Shown piece after piece: positions 44,738 to 53,795 of a DNA stretch of 64,000 bases. This DNA is from Planktothrix tepida PCC 9214 (lineage in GTDB: Bacteria > Cyanobacteriota > Cyanobacteriia > Cyanobacteriales > Microcoleaceae). The notes under the pieces were generated by a model. It was given only the letters and a program-made list of their open reading frames with translations. It searched no databases and was not told the DNA's origin. A program made the position numbers and the translations under genes. Position 1 is the stretch's first letter. Each line of letters begins with the position of its first letter. The DNA is taken from contig NZ_LN889782.1 in assembly GCF_900009145.1 (NCBI RefSeq), forward strand, positions 957,486 through 1,021,485, written 5' to 3'.

Positions 44738-46240
44738 TTAATTCCCAATTTTAGAAACTTTAACTAAGTGTTGAGCCAAGTCCAGATAACGTTCACTTGC
44801 TTTTTGTGCAGTTTCCTTTTCTTGAAACGTTAGTTGATCATCAAATTCAGAAGAAAAAATCGGGTATCCTTTATCAGGACAGTTAGAAACAATATTCAGC
44901 CGAGGAACCCAAGTATGTTCTGGAAATAAATCAATGGTATCTTGTTCTCCGACTTTATCTAATATCTCAAAAATACGACTTCTCATCGACAGATTAAAAC
45001 TAGAAGAACGTTGATCATACATACTCACAACAATTCCTAAAATTGGTAACGCTTCCTCTTTATATTCTCCGATTTTACGAGCTTGTTCAATCACATATTC
45101 TAAGGCTCTAACCGGATAAGGAGATAATTGTGTGGGGATTAAAATGCCTGAAGAAGCCATTAAAGAAATCCCATTAACTTTACTAAAAGACGGAGGCGGA
45201 TCAATTAAAACAAAATCATAATGATGATTTTTAAGCTTTTTAGCTAAAACTCTATCAATATCAACAATTCTCACTAAATCCGGTTCCATATTACTTAATC
45301 GAATATGGGAGGGAACTAAATGTAACTTCAGATTTCCCCATTGTTTTTCAATCACTGTATCCTCTAGTTTGACTCTCGGATCAATTAATAAATGGGTAAT
45401 ATCTTTTTTTCCTTGATTTTCAATATCCTCTAAGGGGTCAATTCCTAAACCTGTTGTTAAGTTAGCTTGAGCATCGATATCAATTAAAAGCACGTTATAA
45501 CCTAAATGATTTAAGGCGGCTCCTAAATTAATTGTCATCGTGGTTTTACCCACTCCACCCTTATTATTAAAAACAGTAATGATCATCGATTTATTCTCCT
45601 GATTAGAATTAGTAATAAATTTGGATTCTGGCTGCTCCAAATTCTCTCCTGATAATTTAGGAGGTTCGGAATTAGGCTTTTTACGCCGATTAAATAATCC
45701 TAACATAGTGGGATTTTGGAATGAATTGGCAATCGCCCTTAAAAACCGAGTATGAACTTTTTGTTGACTTTTATGTAACGCTTGACTAAATTTTAATCCT
45801 ATTTTTTTACCCAATAATTTACGCACGAGTTGAAAATCTTGAATCAGTTGGGATTGAGAATAGGTTAAAATTGTATGAATATCTCCACTATAATTATAGA
45901 GAATTCTAAATTCATAGCCATTGGTTAATAATCCCAAAATAGCTCCTGACTTTCTCATATAATCATGAATTTGCCAACTCGAATAAACAATTTTTTTCTG
46001 AGGTGCTTTAACTTCAATGATTAAATAGGGGGGATGAGGTGCAACGGCATCATGGGGGTGAACACAAAAATCAACTCTAACTTTATGAATAACAATTTGT
46101 TCCTGCCAGTCCTTGTCATTATAGCCTAAATTTTTCAATAGAGGGATAATAATATTTTGCTCAATATCCGATTCATTACTGGTCGGTGTAATTGATGTAA
46201 ACCCCTGAGCAAGAGAAAGCGTTGAATGGGTTAATGACAT
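44738..46240 (-). CDS. Restriction-type nuclease domain fused to a ParA ATPase
   Basis: A 500-residue two-part protein. Residues 20-150 resemble the type I restriction R-subunit N-terminal domain (HsdR_N_2), with NESDIEQNIIIPLLKNLGY, Asp57 in VRVDF, and Glu76 and Lys78 in YLIIEVKAP, a complete PD-(D/E)XK-type set. A polar linker (185-218) leads to a full ParA/MinD ATPase: deviant Walker A NNKGGVGKTTMT (Lys227, Lys232), LLIDIDAQANLTTGLGI, YDFVLIDPPPSF. ParA proteins normally move DNA or protein cargo over the nucleoid; a fused nuclease is unusual. The partner is the ParB-like gene downstream. A role in DNA segregation, plasmid exclusion or defence is inference. Confidence 0.82.
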   Translation of the reverse strand: MSLTHSTLSLAQGFTSITPTSNESDIEQNIIIPLLKNLGYNDKDWQEQIVIHKVRVDFCVHPHDAVAPHPPYLIIEVKAPQKKIVYSSWQIHDYMRKSGAILGLLTNGYEFRILYNYSGDIHTILTYSQSQLIQDFQLVRKLLGKKIGLKFSQALHKSQQKVHTRFLRAIANSFQNPTMLGLFNRRKKPNSEPPKLSGENLEQPESKFITNSNQENKSMIITVFNNKGGVGKTTMTINLGAALNHLGYNVLLIDIDAQANLTTGLGIDPLEDIENQGKKDITHLLIDPRVKLEDTVIEKQWGNLKLHLVPSHIRLSNMEPDLVRIVDIDRVLAKKLKNHHYDFVLIDPPPSFSKVNGISLMASSGILIPTQLSPYPVRALEYVIEQARKIGEYKEEALPILGIVVSMYDQRSSSFNLSMRSRIFEILDKVGEQDTIDLFPEHTWVPRLNIVSNCPDKGYPIFSSEFDDQLTFQEKETAQKASERYLDLAQHLVKVSKIGN

Positions 46241-46369
46241 GAAGTGAACAGATGCACTTTTTTCTGATAATACCTATCTAATTTACAAAAAACATCCGTT
46301 AAATTACTGATTTTAGTAAATTTAATATAACCGATGATTCTTCTCTAATACGGATTAATGATCAAAATC

Positions 46370-46390
46370 GTAGTGAGTCCTTCAGGACTC
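46370..46390. repeat. Dispersed GTAGTGAG...CAGGACTC repeat, copy 3
   Basis: The same 21-bp sequence as the left arm of the repeat at 43911. It lies 130 bp upstream of the nuclease-ParA gene. A palindromic GAGGCGTGAACGCCTC segment follows at about 46396-46411. Confidence 0.8.
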
Positions 46391-46417
46391 TAATAGAGGC
46401 GTGAACGCCTCACGACT

Positions 46418-46446
46418 AAAAAACCCTCTGCCATGAGCGCGAGGGT
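46418..46446 (-). terminator. Terminator of desA
   Basis: On the minus strand ACCCTC pairs with GAGGGT across a 12-base loop and is followed by six T. It lies about 30 bp after the desA stop. Confidence 0.75.
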
Positions 46447-46476
46447 GTAAGACATTAATTAAGATGGGAATTTTAA

Positions 46477-47523
46477 TTAATTCTGGTATTCCTTAAAGGA
46501 AAGATACGCATTCTCAGCATCATATAAATGGCATTGATCCACAATATGAGTCATTAAAGACCAGGAAAAATCAGACTCAGGATAGAGATATTCACCCCAA
46601 TTATCTTGGATAATTTGATAAGCTTTCCGTAAATTGTAGGAAGGAATAGCCGTGGAAATGTGGTGAGGAACGTGAACATTAATATCGTGACAGAAGAACT
46701 CAACCCAAGCCGGATAATTACAGTGAACAGTTCCCGATAATTGAGCTAAAGCTTCATCCCAATCTTGGGGTTCTTTAAACTGAATATCGGGAGCCGTGTG
46801 GTGAACGAGAGTGAAGGTACTCATCCAGAAATGGTAAACGAGCCAAGGCATTAACCAGAATTTGACAAAACCCCAAACTCCGATTGTATAAATTAATGTG
46901 GGGAATGCGATCGCAGCACATCCTATCACAAATAAAGAAGAAAATTTAACGTCTTCTCGTTCTTTTCCTTCAAATCTGCGCCAATCAAAGTGAAGAATTG
47001 CCCAATGCAAAATTGAGGCTAACCACCACAGCCGTCCCCGTGTTAATTTATAAGCAACTTTTACCACTTGGGGCGACGCTTCATAATTTTCGATTGTCCA
47101 GGGTTCCCAAGCGTTATCTTCAGTCAGTTTATTGGTATGTTTGTGATGATGATTATGCCCTAAACGCCAACTGTGGAAGGGATAAATTAAGGGAAGAAAT
47201 GTTAAATGTCCGACTACATCATTCACCCAACGACGGTTAGAAAAAGAACGATGTCCGCAGTCATGACCAATAACGAAAAAACCCGTTAAGGCTGTCCCAG
47301 TAAAAATCCAAGCAATGGGGAGTAAAAACCAGGGAGAATAAGCAATAGCCAAATAGCCAACAACAACTAGAACAACACTACTCAAAACAGTCAGCCAAGC
47401 TTTTTTGGGATCTTTGAGGAAGACTTCACGAGGTAGAGTCTTTATAATGTCTTTTAAACGTAGATTTGATGTGGAATTAGCAGAAGATGCTAGGGTTTGA
47501 GGTTGAACAGATGATAATGTCAT
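46477..47523 (-). CDS. desA: Acyl-lipid delta-12 (omega-6) fatty acid desaturase
   Basis: A 348-residue membrane desaturase. The three His boxes are present: HDCGH (87-91), HNHHH (123-127) and HVPHH (about 288). It places the second double bond in membrane lipids using ferredoxin electrons, giving linoleate from oleate. The sequence around box 1 ([30 protein letters not shown]) is typical of DesA. Cyanobacterial desA is usually cold-induced; the 320-bp leader region upstream is long enough for such control, but I cannot show it. It has its own terminator. Confidence 0.93.
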   Translation of the reverse strand: MTLSSVQPQTLASSANSTSNLRLKDIIKTLPREVFLKDPKKAWLTVLSSVVLVVVGYLAIAYSPWFLLPIAWIFTGTALTGFFVIGHDCGHRSFSNRRWVNDVVGHLTFLPLIYPFHSWRLGHNHHHKHTNKLTEDNAWEPWTIENYEASPQVVKVAYKLTRGRLWWLASILHWAILHFDWRRFEGKEREDVKFSSLFVIGCAAIAFPTLIYTIGVWGFVKFWLMPWLVYHFWMSTFTLVHHTAPDIQFKEPQDWDEALAQLSGTVHCNYPAWVEFFCHDINVHVPHHISTAIPSYNLRKAYQIIQDNWGEYLYPESDFSWSLMTHIVDQCHLYDAENAYLSFKEYQN

Positions 47524-47847
47524 AGAGTCTTATAAACGTTTAAATCCCTCAGCACTAAGGGCTAGGGTAAAGCTAAAAGAGCGTGATTTTTTGTCCCCAT
47601 TGGGCGATGGATAGCTCGATAAATTCCTCAATTTGCCATGAAAAACTTCGCCTGCACTGGAACGGCAGGTAATTCCATCCCTAGAGACTATGGATTAAAA
47701 TCCTATCAATGGGAATTTAATCCGTTTAAGCTCGACTCCAATAGCAACTTTCTCTCAATAGAGTCCGCCAAAAACTGAGGCGTTTAGCAGTCTTTGCCAA
47801 ACCCAGCTTGGGATGATCAGCCTGGGGAGTTGAACTTAGGTGCCCCC
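47524..47847. other. Leader region of desA
   Basis: 324 bp without a recognisable gene, between desA and a small protein gene, both on the minus strand. It must hold the desA promoter. The inverted repeat CCTCAGC/GCTGAGG (47846-47870) spans the stop codon of the small gene. Confidence 0.5.
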
Positions 47848-48105
47848 TCAGCGAGCCTGTGCGGCTGAGGTTGTTTCTTGGCGCTGTTGCTTGATGGTTT
47901 GCAATTCCAAGAGCAAGGTTTCAACTTCAGCGTGCAGGTGCAAAAACTTGACTTGCTGGTCAGCGCTGTACAGGTTTTTCATAGCATCAATCGCCAAAGG
48001 CTTAGAAAGGACACAACCGGAAGTCCGGTTTTGTGAAGGGGTCTCTAAGGTTTGAGAACGAGATGCAGTCGATGAACGATTGGACATCAGCAGTTGATTT
48101 GACAT
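47848..48105 (-). CDS. Small conserved coiled-coil protein
   Basis: An 85-residue protein. The N-terminal 40 residues are polar and Ser/Thr-rich; the C-terminal half forms one amphipathic helix (QVKFLHLHAEVETLLLELQTIKQQRQ). I recall short cyanobacterial proteins with this type of helix, though no function is known. Two in-frame ATG codons (48105 and 48087) are possible starts. Divergent from thrC. Confidence 0.6.
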   Translation of the reverse strand: MSNQLLMSNRSSTASRSQTLETPSQNRTSGCVLSKPLAIDAMKNLYSADQQVKFLHLHAEVETLLLELQTIKQQRQETTSAAQAR

Positions 48106-48366
48106 CTAAAAAATGTTTAGCTCAACAAATCTTAACTATATCCTACCCTGAGCGTTTACTCCTATTGAAAAAAACATCAAAATTGATTGGTTTTTTCACG
48201 GAATGTAAACGAGAAGGTAAACTAAATAAGGAATACACCCAACGGCTGATCCTGTCAACTGATGTAGTTTATGGATTTAAACCGTTAAGTGGGTTCTTGG
48301 TATCATAAATCTGTTAATTTGTCAATCCTTAACCGGATTATTTTTCATTTATTAATTACTACCGAG

Positions 48367-49458
48367 ATGACGTTGACTTTGCCTACAACCCAGTCCTCTT
48401 TAAAGTGCTGGCCCGGTCTGATTGAAGCCTACCGCAACTATTTACCTGTTTCTGAAGCAACACCTGTTATTACCCTACAAGAAGGCAACACGCCCTTGAT
48501 TCCTGTCCCCACCATTGCTGAGAAAATTGGCAAACAGGTGCAGGTCTATGTGAAATATGACGGACTCAACCCCACAGGCAGCTTCAAAGACCGGGGCATG
48601 ACGATGGCGATTTCCAAAGCCAAAGAGGAAGGCAGCAAAGCCGTTATCTGTGCCAGTACCGGAAATACTTCGGCGGCGGCGGCGGCCTATGCCCGTCGGG
48701 CCGGAATGAAAGCCTTTGTGTTGATTCCTGATGGCTATGTGGCGTTAGGGAAATTAGCCCAAGCCTTATTATATGGGGCGGAAGTTTTAGCAATTAAGGG
48801 GAATTTTGACCGCGCGTTGAATATTGTCCGGGAGATGGCTGAACATTACCCGATTACCTTAGTCAATTCCGTCAATCCCTATCGTTTAGAAGGTCAAAAA
48901 ACCGCCGCTTTTGAGGTGGTAGATGCCTTGGGAGATGCCCCCGACTGGTTATGTATTCCAGTGGGAAATGCCGGGAATATTAGTGCCTATTGGATGGGAT
49001 TTTGTCAATATCATTCTGTTGGGAAATGTTCTCGTTTACCCCAAATGATGGGATTTCAAGCGGCGGGTGCCGCACCGTTAGTATTGGGTCATCCCGTAGA
49101 AAACCCGGAAACCTTAGCCACAGCCATTCGGATTGGAAATCCGGCGAGTTGGGATATTGCGGTGGCGGCGAAAGATGCCAGTAAAGGCAGTTTTAGCGCC
49201 GTCACCGATGCAGAAATTCTGGATGCTTACCGATTATTAGCGTCTGGGGAAGGGATTTTCTGTGAACCTGCGAGTGCTGCGTCCGTAGCGGGATTATTGA
49301 AAGTGAAAGATCAGGTTCCAGAGGGGATTAAAATTGTTTGTGTGTTAACCGGAAATGGATTAAAAGATCCTGATACAGCTATTACTCACAGCAACAATAA
49401 ATTCAAAGCTGGAATTGAACCGGAAATGGAAGCGGTGGCAAAAGTAATGGGATTTTAA
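48367..49458 (+). CDS. thrC: Threonine synthase
   Basis: A 364-residue PLP enzyme that makes threonine from O-phosphohomoserine. The PLP Lys is in [34 protein letters not shown] binds the phosphate of PLP and [11 protein letters not shown] lies at the C-terminus. The frame is open from 48289, but the ATG at 48367 gives the [11 protein letters not shown] start and normal length for this group. A dispersed hairpin ends the unit. Confidence 0.95.
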   Translation: MTLTLPTTQSSLKCWPGLIEAYRNYLPVSEATPVITLQEGNTPLIPVPTIAEKIGKQVQVYVKYDGLNPTGSFKDRGMTMAISKAKEEGSKAVICASTGNTSAAAAAYARRAGMKAFVLIPDGYVALGKLAQALLYGAEVLAIKGNFDRALNIVREMAEHYPITLVNSVNPYRLEGQKTAAFEVVDALGDAPDWLCIPVGNAGNISAYWMGFCQYHSVGKCSRLPQMMGFQAAGAAPLVLGHPVENPETLATAIRIGNPASWDIAVAAKDASKGSFSAVTDAEILDAYRLLASGEGIFCEPASAASVAGLLKVKDQVPEGIKIVCVLTGNGLKDPDTAITHSNNKFKAGIEPEMEAVAKVMGF

Positions 49459-49468
49459 TTGATTATTT

Positions 49469-49496
49469 GTAGAGGCGTTGAATGCAACGTCTCTAC
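49469..49496. terminator. Dispersed hairpin between convergent genes
   Basis: GTAGAGGCGTTG and its inverted partner CAACGTCTCTAC form a 12-bp stem with one mismatch. This type of hairpin is very common between genes in filamentous cyanobacteria. It lies between thrC and the DUF3037 gene, which converge. Confidence 0.7.
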
Positions 49497-49510
49497 TAAG
49501 TTATTTACAG

Positions 49511-50440
49511 TTAAGTTTGATGAACCGATTCAAGAATTTTTTGTTTAATTGGGTTCAATTTCTGTTCTATCCAGTCTGGTACTTGATCTTCTTGTAAAAC
49601 ATCTGCTCCTAAATCTAAGTAATTTGCTGTCGATTGCTCATAGATGTTTTGTCGCTCTAAATAATCGGGAGAATCTTCTTTTGGAGGAAGTGTAATCACA
49701 GCTATGGGTAAATCTTGATTGCACTTCTTAACATTTTCAATAGACCAAGAAAGTGCTTGTAAAGAATTTTCTGGTGGATTGATTTCAAATGACAAACCCT
49801 GCGCTAATAGATAAGGATTCCCATTCGCAACGGCCACATCAAATTTAAACTTTTCTCGCTTTCCATAAAGTTCATATTTTTGTTTTATTAAAGTTTTAAA
49901 TTGCTCCTGATTTTCCTGACCTAGCCAGTTTTTGAAAGCTTCTTTGACACTAGAAGTTGCAACTCTAGCAGCCTGTTGTCGATCGCGGAGTTTAGATTTA
50001 TAAAGTGATGGAATTGAGGAATTTATAGCAATATCTTTATAGCTTTTATCTCTATTAATGAGGGAATTATGAGGATCAACAAGGAAATCTTCAACAATAT
50101 CGTGGAGTAGTTTATCTACATCAGCTAGAGAAGGATGGGGTTCTGTAAACTGAATACTATTTCTCCACCCTCGCACAATTTCTGTTAATCGCTCGTGTTT
50201 AGGAATTTCACTTTCTTCATCTCCTGGAAACATTAACCCACGAGATGCTGTTTCTTTCATTCTTGCAGCAAAGTTTGTTAGAAAGTCAATATTTTCCATC
50301 CCGAAATTACGAACACGCTCCCAGTTTGATAAAAACTGTACACGAACTTCCTGATCCGAGAAAGCCACAACACCAATATTAATCCGTTCATTCGCAATCG
50401 GATTAGGAACATATTGAATAATACTGTATCTGCTAACCAT
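49511..50440 (-). CDS. DUF3037 protein
   Basis: A 309-residue protein. The N-terminus SRYSIIQYVPNPIANERINIGVVAFSDQEV is the hallmark of DUF3037. The rest is helical and polar, with a possible PD-(D/E)XK-like middle (YGKREKFKFDVAVANGNPYLLAQGLSFEI), but a catalytic set is not obvious. DUF3037 genes commonly pair with a HipA-like kinase gene, as here (31 bp spacing). The function is unknown. A role as antitoxin or substrate for the kinase is inference. Confidence 0.8.
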   Translation of the reverse strand: MVSRYSIIQYVPNPIANERINIGVVAFSDQEVRVQFLSNWERVRNFGMENIDFLTNFAARMKETASRGLMFPGDEESEIPKHERLTEIVRGWRNSIQFTEPHPSLADVDKLLHDIVEDFLVDPHNSLINRDKSYKDIAINSSIPSLYKSKLRDRQQAARVATSSVKEAFKNWLGQENQEQFKTLIKQKYELYGKREKFKFDVAVANGNPYLLAQGLSFEINPPENSLQALSWSIENVKKCNQDLPIAVITLPPKEDSPDYLERQNIYEQSTANYLDLGADVLQEDQVPDWIEQKLNPIKQKILESVHQT

Positions 50441-50471
50441 AGGCTTTGGTGTTATGTCTTGCTTGGATGGG

Positions 50472-51266
50472 TTAGAGAAGATTAACTAACTGTTGTTGCC
50501 TCTTAACTAAGTATTCCACCATCGTAACTCGTTCTTCCATTTTAAGCCCCCATTGCTTAGGAGGTGCTGCAACGGCTTGAATAATCATATCTTCAGAAAC
50601 TTGATCAAGTTGTTCTAAAGCATTTATGATTTCTGGGGACTCGCGGCTTAAAGAACAGAGTCTGCTTAAACGAGTATCTAACTCAGCAGCCGGAGCTTGA
50701 CTGAGAGTTTCCTGAGTCCAGTTTGGCCCGCCAGGGAAAAAATGGCCATGATCGACAGAATAAACTCGATTAGGATACTGTTTTTCAAAGAGAAACTGAT
50801 GATCCTTAGCCAAAACCCAACCATACAATACACACAAACTCGCAAACCGAGGAATATTTTCTGCTGGGTGAGTGCGAAACTTAGTTAAATCCCTGTCATC
50901 CTCACAATTTTGGATAAAAAGAGTAGCGTGTGCTGTCCCTGCTGTAAGGTAATTATATCGAGGCTCGCATTCCAAAAGATCAGGAGAAATTTCAACAATT
51001 CTAGGACGACCAACTGGTGCACCTAAAGCCATTCCTAGTCGTGCAATAATTTGATCATTGACAATCTGACGACCTGCCTGTTGGCCTTTAATAATATAAG
51101 TTTGTTTATCAATACATCGAACAGAGACAGGACAGGCTGAGGTCTTCCAACCCCAACCATCATTAAATCTTTCAACAAGCAGAGGTTCTTCTGGGTGAGC
51201 GATAGCAGATTCTAAAGCATCTCTCCATTGTTCTTGTTGTTGCTGGTGGGTTGGTTTACTATTCAC
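50472..51266 (-). CDS. HipA-like kinase-fold protein
   Basis: A 264-residue protein like the short HipA_2 group. Possible ATP contacts are Lys60 in TYIIKGQ and acidic residues Asp155 in VLAKDHQFLF and Asp172 in VYSVDHGHFF. The HipA catalytic motif DRHxxN is reduced to KDHQFL, so the usual Asn is missing and kinase activity is uncertain. HipA itself phosphorylates a glutamyl-tRNA synthetase and causes growth arrest; this group lacks such data as far as I know. It is co-directional with and 31 bp from the DUF3037 gene. Confidence 0.75.
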   Translation of the reverse strand: MNSKPTHQQQQEQWRDALESAIAHPEEPLLVERFNDGWGWKTSACPVSVRCIDKQTYIIKGQQAGRQIVNDQIIARLGMALGAPVGRPRIVEISPDLLECEPRYNYLTAGTAHATLFIQNCEDDRDLTKFRTHPAENIPRFASLCVLYGWVLAKDHQFLFEKQYPNRVYSVDHGHFFPGGPNWTQETLSQAPAAELDTRLSRLCSLSRESPEIINALEQLDQVSEDMIIQAVAAPPKQWGLKMEERVTMVEYLVKRQQQLVNLL

Positions 51267-51367
51267 AAATTAACCTTAGAAAGTCAGGTTATCTCAACTA
51301 GCTTAATATAGGCAGGAACAGACAAACAAGAGCATTCTACCTATCAACAGCACATTTTAATCAGGAT

Positions 51368-52972
51368 TTAAAATGTAAATGTTGTTCTAACAATACCAAT
51401 AACCGCATCATCATTATTATTATTTTGGGCGGGTGCTGTTAACCAAATTAACCCAGGAGTGATTGCAATATAATCATTTAATCGATATTTATAAAACGCT
51501 TCAATATGAAAAGGGACATCGTTAGCCGGAGGAGGATTATCACTACGATAGGGTTCTGAACCAATGACTAAACCCCCTAAATTACCTTCTTTACCAATAT
51601 CAGGAAAAGCCAAGCCAACGGCATAATACCAAATATCTGCATTGCCATTTCCCGGAGAATTTTTAGCTTGGGTATAACCTAAATAAGCATTCATAGCAAA
51701 ATGGGGACTAAATTGATAAAATCCTTCTAATCCATAGGAATTGGTGCTCATGTGGGGAAAGGGTTTGTTGGCTTCCAAGGTTCCAACTAAGGGAAACGTA
51801 GTCCCAAAATCAAAAATTGCACCCCTATTTTTGTAGGCATTCACATAGGTTAAACCGATGCCAAATTTAGGTTTTGGACTCCAACGAATTTGGGTTAAAG
51901 CGGTATATTCACCATTGAATAAACCTTCTCCGTTTCCAGCATTGCGAGCATTACTCGCCAAATAAGCTAAACTGAAAATCCATTGGGGATTAAGTTGGTA
52001 ATTAGCGGCTATTCCTGCGCCTCCCCCAATTCGATAAATAGGACTCGATGAGGCAAATTCTGATAAAGCCCGACTTCCACTGGTTCCACTGTCCAGAAAG
52101 GGACTGAGGGTCGGAGCGAGATCGAATAATACACCGCCAGCAGCGATCGCATTAACGGAGAGTCGGGAATTAACGGGAAAGGAATAAGCAAGACGACCAT
52201 TGCGAATCTCATCATTGGGATAAGTGAGATTAACGGTGGTTAACCCCTCTGCGGAACCGCCGGGTAAAGCTAATTGAGGAGCATTTCCCCCAAACATCCG
52301 AAAATAGAGGGTATCTTGACCCGTAAAACTGGTTCTAAAGTTCAGTCGCACTCGATGTTGAACCACTGGAATATTATTACCATCTACTAATCCACTAAAC
52401 CCATTAGAGAAGGTCGTAATGGCTTCCCCAGTGAGTTTTGTTGTGGTGGAAAATTGATTGGCTTCAACTTCTGCTATACGAGCTTCTAAGACAGTTAAGT
52501 GACCGTTTAAAACGCTAAGTTCAGCCGCAAATTGTTCTTGTAGTTTTTGCAGAAGGGTTAAATCTTCCAACGAGATCAAATGTCCTGTATTCGCTGCGAT
52601 TATCTCATTAATCCGAGATAAACAGGCATTCAATCCGGCAGCAAATTCAAATCGAGTTAAGACGCGATCGCCTTGATAACGATTATCCTCATATCCAGTA
52701 ATACAGCCATAGCGTTCCACCAAAGATTGCAAAGCTTGAAAGGCCCAATCCCCCGGATTCACATCCGATAAATAAGAAACTGAGGTAACATTAAATACCC
52801 CATCATTCGTCTCCGTATTATTGTCAAGATCAGCAAGTTCGATTTGTTCCTGAATGCTTTTAGTCGCATCTATTGGGGGTTCCGGTGCTGCTAAAACTGT
52901 TAAATAGCCATTCAGTCCCATCGCCAAACTCATCGACCCTATCACCACTTTCTCAAAAAATCTATATCCCAT
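51368..52972 (-). CDS. SLH-domain OprB-type outer membrane porin
   Basis: A 534-residue protein with a signal peptide, one S-layer homology domain (about residues 65-125, DVNPGDWAFQALQSLVERYGCITGYEDNRYQGDRVLTRFEFAAGLNAC), a coiled coil (130-175) and an OprB-type beta barrel ending in the outer-membrane signature IVRTTFTF. Cyanobacterial proteins of this type are the main outer-membrane channels and are linked to uptake of iron or small solutes; the SLH domain binds peptidoglycan-linked polymer. The length is normal. Confidence 0.93.
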   Translation of the reverse strand: MGYRFFEKVVIGSMSLAMGLNGYLTVLAAPEPPIDATKSIQEQIELADLDNNTETNDGVFNVTSVSYLSDVNPGDWAFQALQSLVERYGCITGYEDNRYQGDRVLTRFEFAAGLNACLSRINEIIAANTGHLISLEDLTLLQKLQEQFAAELSVLNGHLTVLEARIAEVEANQFSTTTKLTGEAITTFSNGFSGLVDGNNIPVVQHRVRLNFRTSFTGQDTLYFRMFGGNAPQLALPGGSAEGLTTVNLTYPNDEIRNGRLAYSFPVNSRLSVNAIAAGGVLFDLAPTLSPFLDSGTSGSRALSEFASSSPIYRIGGGAGIAANYQLNPQWIFSLAYLASNARNAGNGEGLFNGEYTALTQIRWSPKPKFGIGLTYVNAYKNRGAIFDFGTTFPLVGTLEANKPFPHMSTNSYGLEGFYQFSPHFAMNAYLGYTQAKNSPGNGNADIWYYAVGLAFPDIGKEGNLGGLVIGSEPYRSDNPPPANDVPFHIEAFYKYRLNDYIAITPGLIWLTAPAQNNNNDDAVIGIVRTTFTF

Positions 52973-53073
52973 TTTTGTTGACTATTGACTGTTAACAGGT
53001 GTGGAACACGCATCTTGCCTGTTCAGTGGGGTTTCAGGTTTCACCAAAGGAGTGTCTATTATCTCTCCTCTTC

Positions 53074-53140
53074 CCCCTGTCTCCCTGTCTCCCTGTCCCC
53101 CTGTCCCCTTGTCCCCCTGTCTCCCTGTCTCCCTGTCCCC
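53074..53140. repeat. Pyrimidine-rich octamer array
   Basis: About eight tandem copies of TCTCCCTG or TCCCCCTG. One strand is almost pure pyrimidine. It lies between the porin gene and the end of the coiled-coil gene. Confidence 0.9.
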
Positions 53141-53725
53141 TTATCCCTCCTCAATGGGGGGTAATTGAGGTAAGGGTTGTTGAGTTTCAGGAAGTTGAGG
53201 AATAGAAGACGAATACTCGGGCTGATTTGCTATTAACGTCGGTAACACAGTGGTTGCAGATTGAGATTGATTTTGGGCTTTGGTGAGTAAATCAACGGTA
53301 TCGCCTAACGCCGTTGTTAAACTATTGCGGGTTTCCAGATGAGCCGCTTTTTCGGCTTCTAAGGCTTCCATTAATTGATGAATTTGTTCACGAGAGCGAT
53401 CGCGTTCTAACATTGCTTCAATTAATTTAGCTTTCACCTCATCCAAGGTTTTTAACTGATCCATTTCTTGGCGAACTGCGACCCGCACCTGTAACTCATT
53501 CGGAAGCGGAGATAAACGTTGCCATCGTTCTAATTCTCCCCGCAGTTCCCCCACCTGTTCTAAATACCGTTGGGCTTCTTGGCGTCGTTGTTGGGCTTCG
53601 ATATTGTAGCGTTGTCGCCATTGGTCAGAACTTTCGATCGCCGCATTCAGATCCCGTTGGGTTTGTGCCAACTGTTGTTTCAAGCGTTTAATTTCGTCTA
53701 GCCACTGTCGAACATCCTGGGTCAT
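53141..53725 (-). CDS. Coiled-coil protein of unknown function
   Basis: A 194-residue protein (from the ATG at 53725; a GTG at 53743 is possible) that is nearly all coiled coil (VRQWLDEIKRLKQQLAQTQRDL ... LRGELERWQRLSPLPNELQ ... LETRNSLTTALGDTVDLL). The C-terminal 40 residues are Pro/Gln-rich. It resembles conserved cyanobacterial proteins without known function. It is downstream of, and same direction as, the large sensor kinase, 70 bp away, and may be in its transcript. Confidence 0.7.
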   Translation of the reverse strand: MTQDVRQWLDEIKRLKQQLAQTQRDLNAAIESSDQWRQRYNIEAQQRRQEAQRYLEQVGELRGELERWQRLSPLPNELQVRVAVRQEMDQLKTLDEVKAKLIEAMLERDRSREQIHQLMEALEAEKAAHLETRNSLTTALGDTVDLLTKAQNQSQSATTVLPTLIANQPEYSSSIPQLPETQQPLPQLPPIEEG

Positions 53726-53795
53726 AGAACTTAGGGAAATCACAAATCGAGCAACTTATTATCTTAAGATTTTATCGAATTGCGGGTAAAGTCTG

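Noticed and set aside
43974-46240. An ordinary plasmid partition locus
   Set aside because: No replication gene or iteron-type origin is nearby, and the surrounding genes are chromosomal; the nuclease fusion also sets it apart.
48033-48308. A 91-codon plus-strand frame upstream of thrC
   Set aside because: It overlaps the small minus-strand protein gene and its sequence shows no recognisable feature; the thrC promoter must lie in this stretch.
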